Shown here: in pieces, positions 54,313 to 64,000 of the stretch
Position numbering within the stretch: the first letter of the stretch is position 1
How the letters are laid out: each line of letters begins with the position of its first letter
From: Paulownia fortunei
Lineage: Eukaryota > Streptophyta > Magnoliopsida > Lamiales > Paulowniaceae
Reading direction: 5' to 3'
Length of the DNA stretch: 64,000 bases
Assembly (NCBI GenBank): GCA_019321725.1
Contig: CM033121.1
Location: 4,588,001 to 4,652,000 of the forward strand
Program-made: the position numbers and the translations under genes
The notes under the pieces: generated by a model
The model's input: the letters and a program-made list of their open reading frames with translations, nothing else
The model's database searches: none
What the model was told of the DNA's origin: nothing

Positions 54313-56892
54313 ATGAGTGTAACAACAGCCGCAGCAGCCGACGGCGACTCAGAATCCGCCACCCTCTTGATCCCCAAAGCACCCAACCCAGATAAAATCC
54401 CGAAAGACTCATTCCACTTGGCCTACATAATATACTTCACGTTGGGCGCAGGCTACCTCCTCCCATGGAACGCATTCATCACCGCAGTTGATTACTTCAC
54501 CTACCTCTACCCCGACGAATCCGTCGATCGTGTGTTCGCCATTGTTTACATGCTTGTGGGGCTCACATCTTTGTTGTTCATCATTGCATTTGCTCACAAA
54601 TCCAACTCTTTTGTGAGGATTAATGTGGGGTATGTGCTGTTTTTGGTGGCGCTGCTGGCGGTGCCGCTGATGGATGTTTGGTATGTGAAGGGGAGAGTTG
54701 GGGTGTACGGTGGGTATTATCTGACGGTGGGGGTGGTGGGATTGTGTGGAGTGGCTGATGGGTTGGTGCAGGGAGGTGTTGTGGGGAATGCGGGGGAGTT
54801 GCCTGAGAGGTATATGCAGGCTGTGGTTGCTGGAACTGCTGCTTCTGGTAAAGAAATTGTTATTTTCTTTTTCTTTTATGTTCTGAGAATTGGGTTCTTG
54901 TTTTCTTGGTTCTTTTCGATTTTAGGATTTGTGTGGGTGGGGGGTTCATTGGGCCATCTGACGATGTTATAATGGTTTTTTCTGCTTTTCATGGGTGTTG
55001 TTGCCCGTGAGGTTTTGGTTTTGGTTTTTGGTTGGTTTGTAAAGGATTATGTAAATTTGTTTTGGTCAAACATTTGAAAAAGGTTGAATCATTAGTCTTC
55101 AAAAATTTGGTCCTTTATGTGAACTGACTCCAGTAAAGTGTTTTTTCTCTTTTTGAACTTTGGAGTTTCATTGACACGGTACTACTTAGTTTTGGTTGCC
55201 CTCTATGTGAATTCATTGAAAGGAATTTCAAGATCAAGGAAGACTGAACCTTTGAGCTCTGATTCAAGCTGCTCCTAATTCTTGTTGACATAGGTTGTTA
55301 GTTCTGGGATGTATTTTGTGGTGCTGACTGCTGATGTGAGTAATTTGTAAGTGGACTTAGCCAAATTTCTTAGTGTTCATCTCTTTTACTACATAGTGAA
55401 TTCAATCTAGGTGACTAGTTATAATTAAAAACATTTTAAAGATTTGCCATTGTGGTGCTACTAAGTCATAGTTCTGTGTCAACAATTGACAGTTTGTTTT
55501 TTTTTAATTTTTTATTTAGGCGGAAGTAGTTTGGTTGAGATCAATTCTGATATTTGTGCTTATAATTGATGATTTGCATTTTCGATTGCTGTTGTGCTAT
55601 AATCATGCACCCCAGTTTACTGCCAAAACTACCCCCTATTTTTTTTCATAGCTGACATCAATACTTGTTAGCATATGCCTTTAGTCATTGCCACTACTAA
55701 GTGTTGTTTGATTGCTGTAGGCATGATATGGTAGTTTAGTTGCATGTGCATTTCAAAAACAAGCTTGCTTAAAATATGGAGTGCTGGTACACTGAGAGAT
55801 AGTGCTTTGTATATGATGAAAAGTTCCAAAAAACAAACAGATTAACACATTTTTCGAGACAAAATACTTATTGGAGATGCTTAAAATGGGGCTCTGCACC
55901 AAACATGACCCAATGACTACATGACCTTGTTATTATGTAGGAAGAGATTTAGCTTGTACCTTGGGCCAATAGAAGATGGTGCTCACTAGCACAATAGTGC
56001 TTACTAGCTTGATGAATTAATCTTCAAGAAATTGAGTGCAAACATACATCCTTGCTCATGTTCAACTGTTTATCTTTTTGATTCTAGTTTTGCTATTTTA
56101 GATATGTTTTATACAAATGTCTTCCTGCTAAATATATTAATATTTATTTTGCGGACTGCAGGTGTCCTTGTGTCAGTTTTACGAGTTTTAACCAAGGCTT
56201 TATATCCTCAAGACACCCGTGGACTGAGACAAAGTGCGAACCTTTACTTTATTGTCAGTATTGCAGTGATGTTATTAAATATCATTTTCTATAATGTGGC
56301 ACATAGGCTTCCAGTTATCAAATATTATAACGATCTGAAAAGTCTGGCTATAAATGAGGAGAAGGAACAGAAAGGTGATATTACTGGAAAGCTATGGAGA
56401 TTAACATTATGGGACATTGTTGGGGCCGTGAAATGGTATGGGTCTGGCATCTTGATCATATATGTTGTGACATTGAGTATTTTTCCTGGATCTGTTACAG
56501 AAGATGTGCATTCTGATACTCTGAAGGACTGGTATCCAATCATTTTAATTGCGGGTTATAATGTCTTTGATCTGATTGGTAAGTCTTTGACTCCACTATA
56601 TCTCATGGAGAATGCCAAAATTGCTATTGGTGCCTCCTTTGGAAGGTTGTTGTTTCTGCCTCTTTTCTATGGTTGCTTGCACGGTCCTCACTTTTTCAGA
56701 ACAGAGATTCCGGTAACAGTCTTGACCTGTCTTCTGGGTCTTACAAATGGGTACTTTACCTGTGTCTTAATGATTTTGGCTCCCAAAACTGTCCAGTTAC
56801 AACATGCAGAAACTGCAGGGATCGTGCTAGTGTTGTACTTAGTTGTTGGTCTGGCAATTGGTTCCATTGTATCCTGGTTTTGGGTCTTATAA
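54313..56892 (+). CDS. ENT1: Equilibrative nucleoside transporter, ENT1 type
   Basis: Carries nucleosides across membranes; plant ENT1 proteins work as nucleoside-proton symporters at the plasma membrane or tonoplast for salvage. Two exons, 54313-54847 and 56162-56892, total 1266 nt, or 421 aa. That is slightly shorter than Arabidopsis ENT1 because the N-terminal leader is short. After a hydrophilic start (residues 1-32) come about 11 hydrophobic helices. Family blocks are LGAGYLLPWNAFITAVDYF, ERYMQAVVAGTAASG at the splice junction, ANLYFIV, and a hydrophilic loop (near residues 225-250). TLWDIV, WYPIILIAGYNVFDLIGK and RTEIPVTVLTCLLGLTNGYF follow, then LAPKTVQLQHAETAGIV. The end WFWVL is typical. 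The first exon is clearly more GC-rich than the second. The 1.3 kb intron contains no gene. Nothing suggests loss of function. Confidence 0.95.
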
Positions 56893-57258
56893 CTAATTGG
56901 CTGATCTGGAGGCATTCAAAAACCTTTTGGGAAGTGATATATCTTTAGTTCCAGATAGCCCAACATTGGCCAGACCAGTGCATTTCCATCCTTATTTGTT
57001 CATACTATGTGGTTTGTTTGCACATTCATAAATGGGAGGTTATGTTGTATTTGTAATTAATGTTGCCCTACGGAGGCTGTAGAAATGTATGATGTTGCCT
57101 GTTGTTTAGCGACTTCTAACTTTTCTTAGTCTTCCAGCCCATATAAAAATGAGAAGTATCTTGTAAATTAATTGCGTTTAGACATCCATCAATGTCATGC
57201 AAATTTCAAGTGTATGTAGCTGTGTTCACCTCAAATATCAGTTGGTGTGAATATCTAA
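56893..57258. other. ENT1 3' UTR
   Basis: Moderately complex sequence directly after the ENT1 stop, consistent with 3' UTR; no other feature is visible. Confidence 0.5.
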
Positions 57259-57765
57259 TTTCCTGTTGTCAGCCCACACCGAGGCAGGGACAACCCTTCG
57301 TACCTATGTGAATACGGTTAGCTACATTATTCAAGTAGTGTGGACTTATATGAAGATGGTATATTTCTGATTGTATAAATTCCTAGGAACAGGCTTCAAC
57401 ACAATCTCTCGAATTTCAGGACTCCAACCGTGGCCTGAGTTCCATTTTCTTATATATTTCTATGCTCAATACATGCTGCAGTGTGCATGATATGTCTACT
57501 ACTTGTGCAAAATGCTATTTTCCTGTTCTCACCAAGTCAGGAACAACCCTTTATTTCTCTGTGGATATGCCAAAGCCACATTATTTCATTATGTCTGGGC
57601 TTATGAAGACGGTATATTTCTAATTTTATAAATTCCTAGAAAACAGGCTTCAACGCAATCTCCTGAACTTCAGGGCCACAACTGTGGGCTGAGCTCTTAT
57701 TTCTTATCTTTTCTCTATGCTTTACATTTACTGCAGTGTTCGTGATACATGCAATAAGGTTTATG
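57259..57765. repeat. Diverged tandem duplication, period about 259 bp
   Basis: Copy 1 begins at 57259 and copy 2 at 57518, both with tttcctgtt. They share ggtatatttct, tataaattcctag, caggcttcaac and ctgcagtgt in the same order and spacing. Overall identity is estimated by eye at about 75%. Neither copy codes for a recognisable protein. The array lies 0.4-0.9 kb beyond the ENT1 stop. Confidence 0.85.
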
Positions 57766-58340
57766 ATAAGCGTATCTTGAATAAATGCTACAAATGGTCA
57801 ATGTGTTGTTGCCTCCATTATCTACTTGAGCAGATTCAGTATTCAAGTTGTATCATACTCGATGTTTCTGGTAGGCATATTTGGAGATAACATAACATGA
57901 GGTCCTTCTTAAAGAGTAGGCGTTTGTGAGCTGATTTTCTGTGAAGTTTAACGTGAAAATGGATTATGTCGGAGATTTGGCAATGCAGCTTGATGGGATT
58001 GATTTAGTTCTGCAGATCATAAGCCTTTGCAATATTGTGGTGAAGTTTTTTTGTCCAAACATATGCATTGCCTCTCAAGCTGGAGATATTTTGAACATTT
58101 GCTTCCTAATTACACTAAAGGGTATCCAAGGTAATGAAAATATGCAAAAAATAAAATAAAATGCCTTTCATCCTACCTTTCATAGATACTTAGTTGACAT
58201 GAGCGATATCCAAATTGCAAATAGAAAAGTCTCATCTAAAACATTATTTATATATGTGCTGGTATGTGTATCAAAGTAAATAGGGTAAGTGAATTTTACG
58301 ATTAATGAATAATCCATTTACACTTAAAAGAAAGAAGGTT
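57766..58340. other. Spacer of unknown content
   Basis: Sequence of fairly normal complexity. A 72-codon open frame begins at 57941 (MKFNVKMDYVGDLAMQLDG), but I do not recognise it and see no supporting structure. Confidence 0.4.
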
Positions 58341-58428
58341 ATTCCATGAATCATTTCTTGACAGCAGAAGATTATGTAACATTCCATGAATCATTTCTTG
58401 ATTTCTTGACAGCAGAAGATTATGTAAA
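58341..58428. repeat. 40-bp direct duplication with nested 8-bp duplication
   Basis: Unit 1 (58341-58380) and unit 2 (58381-58428) are nearly identical. Unit 2 carries an extra atttcttg, itself a copy of the preceding eight bases. The match is close enough to imply a recent replication-slippage event. Confidence 0.9.
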
Positions 58429-58534
58429 GTCTTGCTTCAAATCTCACTTATTAGATTCCATTGTAAAGGCACCATTTCTTTTGAATAATTCACCATCATA
58501 TGCCTTATCCATGCATAATATCATAAAAATAGAG

Positions 58535-58640
58535 CCCACAGGCACGGTGCAGTCGTAAGATAGACAGAAAATATGAGAGTCATGAGTTCGAATCCCTTTA
58601 TTAGAGAAAATATGAGAGTTATGAGTTCGAATTATTTTGG
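58535..58640 (+). mobile_element. Possible tRNA-derived SINE remnant
   Basis: A box-A-like segment (ggcacggtgcagtcgtaaga, from about 58541) is followed about 40 bp later by a box-B-like gagttcgaatccc (58584-58596). These resemble the internal RNA polymerase III promoter of tRNA-derived SINEs. The box B region is duplicated with a 39-bp period (from 58566 and from 58605). No poly-A tail or clean target duplication was identified. Confidence 0.35.
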
Positions 58641-58793
58641 TATTAGGAGCATAGCGTGCTTGTATCCGTTTCTTCAGGGGTCTCTTGGCGCGCTCTAGGT
58701 GGGTCTAGGGGAGGAAAAAATTAATGTGAACGTCTAACTCAATTATGTATAGACTACGTCAGACAAAGTTTCGAACCTCAAGAACCATGAAAA

Positions 58794-59112
58794 TTATATA
58801 GTAGTCAATATATAAATGTAATTGAATAAGAAAAATTATCCGTTAATTAAATAGTTTATTTAAGATAAGAATCTATTTTCCTTATCTAAGATCTATTCTA
58901 GGACTATAATCACTAATAGATAGGGATTTCCAGCAACAATTGTTTATTAAGGTTTATATAGTAGTCAATATATAAAGGTAATTGAACAAGAGAAGTCATT
59001 TGTTAATAAAATAGTTTATTTAAGATAAGATACTATTTCTTTATCCAATACCTAATAGAGTAATTTAGGACTATAATCAGATAAGATTTTCGAGCAACAA
59101 TTTTATTTAAAT
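58794..59112. repeat. Tandem duplication, period 160 bp
   Basis: Copy 1 starts at 58794 and copy 2 at 58954, both with ttatatagtagtcaatatat. They share tagtttatttaagataaga, ggactataatca and agcaacaatt in register. Identity is high at the left of the unit and lower in the middle. No coding content. Confidence 0.88.
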
Positions 59113-60137
59113 AATAATATCCGTCAAATTTATTCAAGTCAATTAGGGAAGATTATTCGATCTGACCAACTTACTTAGTTCAGTATAGAAGTCATTCTGC
59201 TGCATTATGCTCATGAGCTATTCAACTCAGTTTGGCTCAATCAAATCGTTACTACCATCTCTCATATTAATATTACAAACTCATGTAAATATAATCACTC
59301 AAATTCAAATTTATTCAAGATCCAAAAGTTAAGCTCATTTATAATATTATGCCCCAAACTCTTTAGGCCCAAATGTTAAATTTAGGCTATATCATAATTC
59401 AAATTATTTCATTCTGATTTAGATATGAATTACAAAATAAATGTAATTATGCTTAATTTTGATCTCCGATTTAGTTTAAGTTGGCTTTACCTTTTTATCA
59501 CGTCACAAAAGACTTGTCAATTGATAATACCTAAAACATGCTAGCGAAACATGAATTGCACTGCCTATGCCATGATTGATCTCATTTGAAAAAGTGCAAG
59601 CATGAATACCTTTTGCAGCAAACAAAAAAAGAGCAATTTACCTCAAGAAAAATCATGTCCTCTTCATTATAATATCTGAGTACCTTCTCATACTCACGAT
59701 GCATGTGTAGGCTTGGGAGTTTGGAGATGGCGGACCTAACAAGAGGGGGTAGAATCTACAATTAAACAAAATGTATGGTGATAAATAAATTAATTACAAA
59801 CTTGCCCCATAAGTTTTTTGGAGTTGTTTTCTTTGGTAGTAGTTGAAATTAAGCTTAAAAATTGGACATATGTTTATATATAAGTCAATGAGGTTCATTT
59901 CAAATGGCAATTAATTAATCAAACTTTCAAACAACTAGTAGTAATTAAATTGAATTCTCAACAATTTATAAATGCATTACCAGTTATTAATTTTTTTTAC
60001 TATGCCTACGAATTATTATATGAGCTCAAGAATCAATTTATATAGCTCAAAAATGTGAAATTTTTAGATACATGAATATGTTTGGATTTATGTTCATTTT
60101 ATCTTGTGAAATTTGTTTCAATGTGTTTGAAAATATT
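59113..60137. other. AT-rich spacer
   Basis: No gene, repeat or motif cluster is visible. Confidence 0.6.
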
Positions 60138-60690
60138 GTGTGAAAATAAAAATATGTTTGGATTAGTGAATTTTAAATTTGTTTAATATCATAGTTGATA
60201 TTTTGATATAAAATTTGCTCAGTAACATGATTAACATGTTTTGAGGTAAATTTGCTGAATAACATAGTTGATGCGTTGATTTGAAATTTTATTTAAAAAA
60301 TATATTTGATTTGCTTATTTTCAAATAGAAAAAGAGTATTTTTTTTATAATGAAACTTTATTTTCTAAAAGTAAGATAGGGATTTTGAAAAAATTATACG
60401 CTTTAAAAGTATGATTTTAAAGAGTGTGTGAAAGTAAAATTGTATTTGAATTAGTAAATTGTAAATTTATTCAATAACATAATTGACATTTTGATATAAA
60501 ATTTGCTCATGTTGAGGTAGAGTTTGCTCAGTCAAATATGTTGATTTGGCATTTTATTTGAAAATTATATTTAATTTGCTTATTTTCAAATGTAAAAAGA
60601 GTATTTTATGATAATGAAATTTTATTTTCTAAATAGATTTTGAAAAAATTTTACGCTTTAAAAATAGAATTTTATTTTTAAAAGAGCAAA
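60138..60690. repeat. Diverged tandem duplication, period about 288 bp
   Basis: Copy 1 starts at 60138 and copy 2 at 60426, both with gtgtgaaa. Shared blocks in the same order include ttgatataaaatttgctca, tttgcttattttcaaat, aaaaagagtatttt and gattttgaaaaaatt. Copy 2 is shorter through several small deletions. AT-rich and non-coding. Confidence 0.85.
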
Positions 60691-60819
60691 AAATACATTT
60701 TTAATTTGAAAACAGTCCAAGGAAAATAAAACTAAAAATAGCATAAAATTTTCATTTTACAAAATCCAATTTTGACATGTGAGTTGGGAATGCATAAAGG
60801 ACTTGTACCGTACAATTTA

Positions 60820-61000
60820 CGATGTTGCAGCAGCTTGCAGCTTTCGTGGCGCGGCGCCCCAACATCAGCGCGAGTTTGGTGGTTTAGTTGGAAGCACGGC
60901 CAAGGACGCGCGTGGGTTCCACTTGTCCCAGTAATATTTGCCACGCCAAACTGCACGTTCAGCGGACACCAGGCAAGCATGCCGAAGCGACGACCAACAT
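60820..61000. other. Isolated GC-rich island
   Basis: About 180 bp of distinctly GC-rich sequence (tggcgcggcgcccc, aaggacgcgcgtggg, gccgaagcgacgacc) lies between AT-rich repeats. It is open on both strands, but neither translation is recognisable. It may be a relic of a gene or promoter. Confidence 0.5.
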
Positions 61001-61198
61001 TTCTTGAATGACCTTTCTACCCTTCAGCCTGTCTGTTTTAATTTTAGATTATCCACATTTTGTTATTTTGCTTCTTTTCATTAAATGTGTCCTTATCCCA
61101 GTCCACATGACATCCTTATCCCAATTGCGAGAGAGGATTTTATTCCATATTAGTGATTTTGTACTATATTAAAATTCATAAGTTTCAGTTAGGATAAT
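61001..61198. other. Short AT-rich gap
   Basis: Transition from the GC-rich island to the minisatellite. No feature is visible. Confidence 0.5.
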
Positions 61199-62011
61199 TA
61201 ATCAATTAATTAAAATTCTCATCATCTGCAATTCAATTACAAATCAATTACTATATATAAAATAATTAAAATTATCATTATCTGCAACTCAATTACAACT
61301 CAATTACTATATATATAATAATTAAAATTATCGTCGTATGTAACTCAAATTACAATTTAGTTACTATATATACAATAATTAAAATTCTCGTCATCTGCAA
61401 TTCAATTACAATTTAATTACTATATATACAATAATTAAAATTCTTATTATCTGCAACTCAATTACAACTTAATTACTATATATATAATAATTAAAATTTT
61501 CGTCATCTGCAACACTCAATTACTATATATAAAAAATCTCAATTACAACTCATTAATTAAAATACCCTGCAATTCAAATCATAACTCAATTACCATATAT
61601 ACATTAATTAAAATACTCATCACCTACAACTCAATTAAAATTCAGTTACTATATATTAATTAAATTCTGATCATCTGCAACTCAATTACAAATCATTAAT
61701 TAAAATCATCATAATTCAAATTACAATTCAATTACTATATATACAATAATCAAATTTATGGTCATCTGCAATTCAATTACAACTTAGTTACTATATATAC
61801 ATTAATTAAACTTCTCATTATCTGCAACTCAATTACAACTCACTAATTAAAATCCTCATCATATGCAATTCAAATTAAAATTCAATTACTATATATACAT
61901 TAATTAAAATCCTCATCATCTGCAATTCAATTACAATTCAATTACTATATATACAATAATTAAAATCATCCTCATCTACAATTCAATTTCAACTCAGTTA
62001 CTATATTTACA
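61199..62011. repeat. Minisatellite, about 15 units of 56 bp
   Basis: Unit starts (attaaaattc-like) fall at 61209, 61265, 61321, 61378, 61434, 61490, 61556, 61607, 61659, 61699, 61749, 61805, 61846, 61903 and 61959. Spacing is mostly 56-57 bp, with some 50-52 and two short units of 40-41 bp. The full unit runs attaaaattctcatcatctg, then caattcaattacaactcaat, then tactatatatacaata. The short units lack the tactatatata block. Units differ by point changes, so the array is not newly made. Confidence 0.95.
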
Positions 62012-63491
62012 AATACAAATATATTATTCATTTTGGTACATTCAATGCATATTTATTTAACATAATTTTTTTAACAATTATGGATTGAATAGATATTGAC
62101 ATAGACATATCCACATAATACACAAATATAATTATACATACACAACATTTATGTAATGTTAATTGTTAATTATTCTAAATAACTATCATCACTCCAAAGC
62201 TTTCTAATCCTTCTTATCTTTCTCATAATGATAACTTAATTTTCTTTAATGACACTTACCTGCCTGTCTCGGAACTTTCTATCTTATCTTATAATTATAA
62301 ATTTGAAATTTGAATAACAACGGTGAATAATTTTTTACTTGTCTTATTGTTTTATATTTCAGTTGCAATTACAAATAAATTAAATTACAATAAAGTATAA
62401 TTTGAATATTTTAATTATCAATTTCCTACTACTGCTGCTCCTCCTCCGTGGCACGTCCCCTGCTGCAACCATTCACATACGAAAACACTAGCAATAGTCT
62501 TTTATCCCACTTTGGCATTGTGAGCTTCACTAGGTGACGACATTGGAAGTTCGTTAAGATGTATTGGAAACGCCATTTATCTAAACGGTTATATAGTTTC
62601 ATTTAACAATCCTATATATGAAAATTGTTTAGTCCGTACTCAATTTGAGTGTATATAAATTGATCACAAAAATAAATAAATTTATGTTATCACTTATCAA
62701 TGTGATAATGCACCCAAATGAGATTCGGACCAAAAATTTTCATGACATATTTATTTCTAAAAATAATAAATCTTAATTAAATAAAAATCAATACTAGAAA
62801 GTGTCATTGAAATATATTCATTAATTATCTCAAAATTATCTATAAGTGTCCAAAAAATTCAAATTAAAACTTTATTTTTCCAAAACCTGTCCAAGAAGAC
62901 AGCCCTAGAGCATTACTCTCATATACTTTACCAAAATTCCCAACCAAGACCAAGAATCCATGACTCCAAAAAGAACAAATGAACCAGGAAAAGAAAACCA
63001 CAAGCAAGGGTAATGTTGTCATTCCACTCCAATCCTCCAAAACCCCAAATTGCCCCTCAACTAAAACAAGGCTAATTTTGTCATCCCCAACCCTACCCCA
63101 CGCCACACCCTCTTCCCCGGCTTCTCTCTACATTAATTTCAAGAATCCCCGCCCGGCACTCCCCCCTCTTCTTCTCCTACTTTTTATATGCAATTCTCCG
63201 CACACTGAGAAACAAACAATTTTCTTCTTTCGTCCTCATTCTCAACGCTCCCCTTTCTTCCATACGTTACAACAGACTCTTAATTTTATTTCTACCTAAC
63301 AATTCGTCATCACTCAGTCGGTGTTCATTGTCCACTTTCACCAAACCATTTCTTCCATCGATAACCCCCTTTTACAGACTCGAATTCTTTTTTCTTCCAC
63401 CAAACTATTCCTCATCCCTCGAATTGGGCCCATTTTTTCCCGTACATGGTGGGAGTTGTGAGAAGTGTTCTTGCTGAATAACCTTTGAGCA
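62012..63491. other. Spacer and upstream region of the right-edge gene
   Basis: AT-rich to about 62870. Then a pyrimidine-rich, less AT-rich segment (63100-63480) carries CT-rich tracts typical of a plant core promoter and 5' UTR. A small GC-richer patch at 62435-62475 includes GGCACGTCCC. No gene is visible before 63492. Confidence 0.6.
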
Positions 63492-63868
63492 ATGGAGACT
63501 GAAAACAACAACAAAAAGGGGAGCGCGAAAATGGCGTTCCCGATAGATCTAAATGAGACGCCGATATCGTCTCCTAGAGAAGCAGTTGACGACACCGCTG
63601 TGGGGAGTGCTAGTGTTTCCGTTTGTGCGGTATGCCGCAAGGGGGTCCCAGTGGGGAGGGTCCCTGACAAAGCGACGGGGGAGCAGCGGCTGGAGAATAA
63701 ATGCTTCCGGTGCTTGCTGAAGAATGACGGCGCCGGAAGCAGCAGCAGCGGCGGCGGCGGAGGAGGTGAAGTGGGGCGTTTCGACATCAACGCTCCACCA
63801 CCAAGGGAGGCAGAGGAGGGCAATGATGCTGCGGTTGTGGCTGGCCGGGGCGGAAATGGTGGTGGCAA
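63492..63868 (+). CDS. First exon of a gene with DLN/EAR-like motif (partial)
   Basis: The ATG at 63492 opens about 125 codons and ends at a donor GGCAA|GTACGAG (intron from 63869); the rest lies beyond the window. Near the N-terminus is IDLNETP (residues 18-24), which fits the DLNxxP form of the EAR repression motif. A CxxC pair at Cys45/Cys48 and another at Cys71/Cys74 (KCFRC) could bind one zinc ion. A Ser/Gly-rich linker and a second FDINAPPP block follow. The exon is GC-rich with a Gly/Ser low-complexity run. These traits suggest a nuclear regulatory or chromatin-related protein, but I do not recognise the family and assign no function. The start is the first ATG after the pyrimidine-rich leader. 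Confidence 0.7.
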
Positions 63869-64000
63869 GTACGAGTTTTACTTTTTTGTTTACCCTTTTC
63901 TTGTTATTTGAAGTTAATTCTTATAATTCTTGTTATTTTTACGATGCTTGATATGTATAGACTTTTAGTTCTTTTTGTTCTAGTTCTTCGGAGTATTAAT
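63869..64000 (+). other. Start of first intron of the right-edge gene
   Basis: T-rich sequence after the GTACGAG donor, typical of a plant intron and continuing past the window end. Confidence 0.6.

Noticed and set aside
57941..58159. A 72-codon open frame between tandem repeats
   Set aside because: Composition is nearly coding-like but no domain is recognisable, and the region lies in a repeat-rich spacer.
63338..63868. A 176-codon minus-strand open frame rich in Pro, Ser and Ala
   Set aside because: It is antisense to the GC-rich first exon of the right-edge gene. Its composition reflects the complement of Gly/Ala codons and a pyrimidine-rich leader, and it has no recognisable domain.

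Overview
The window is nuclear DNA from a flowering plant, most likely a eudicot. The genes are split by many GT-AG introns, the spacers are very AT-rich, and every recognisable product belongs to a plant-type family: a plastid Fe-superoxide dismutase, a xyloglucan endotransglucosylase, a KUP/HAK potassium transporter and a plant receptor-like kinase. I could not fix the species. All exon boundaries below were read by eye from GT/AG signals and family conservation. In every complete gene the summed exon lengths divide exactly by three.

Layout from left to right: a KUP7/KUP12-clade K+ transporter (minus, 1230-8011, 9 exons, 841 aa); spermidine synthase (minus, 10185-13906, 9 exons, 336 aa); a 6.8 kb AT-rich spacer with a foldback element; splicing factor PRP31 (plus, 21012-24909, 8 coding exons, 482 aa); plastid Fe-superoxide dismutase FSD3 (plus, 26517-31777, 8 exons, 272 aa); isoprenylcysteine carboxyl methyltransferase (plus, 34811-35404, one coding exon, 197 aa); mitochondrial aldehyde dehydrogenase ALDH2B (plus, 37573-41692, 11 exons, 532 aa); XTH33-type xyloglucan endotransglucosylase (minus, 42123-43558, 4 exons, 314 aa); a 5.3 kb spacer; a receptor-like kinase with a Cys-rich ectodomain (minus, 48841-51623 or 51656, 8 exons, 577 or 588 aa); equilibrative nucleoside transporter ENT1 (plus, 54313-56892, 2 exons, 421 aa); a 6.6 kb repeat-rich spacer; and the first exon of a gene that runs off the right edge (plus, from 63492).

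The genes are unrelated housekeeping or signalling functions and do not form a pathway or operon-like unit. The structurally richest stretch is 57.2-62.0 kb. It holds at least four independent local tandem duplications, a 15-unit minisatellite of about 56 bp, a possible tRNA-derived SINE remnant and an isolated GC-rich island. The most informative single observation is a decayed copy of FSD3 exon 5 lying inside FSD3 intron 3.

I found no rRNA, convincing tRNA, CRISPR array, organelle insertion or intact transposon. I saw no evidence of a wholly new biological system; the findings are local structural oddities and a few unexplained coding-like or regulatory-like segments.
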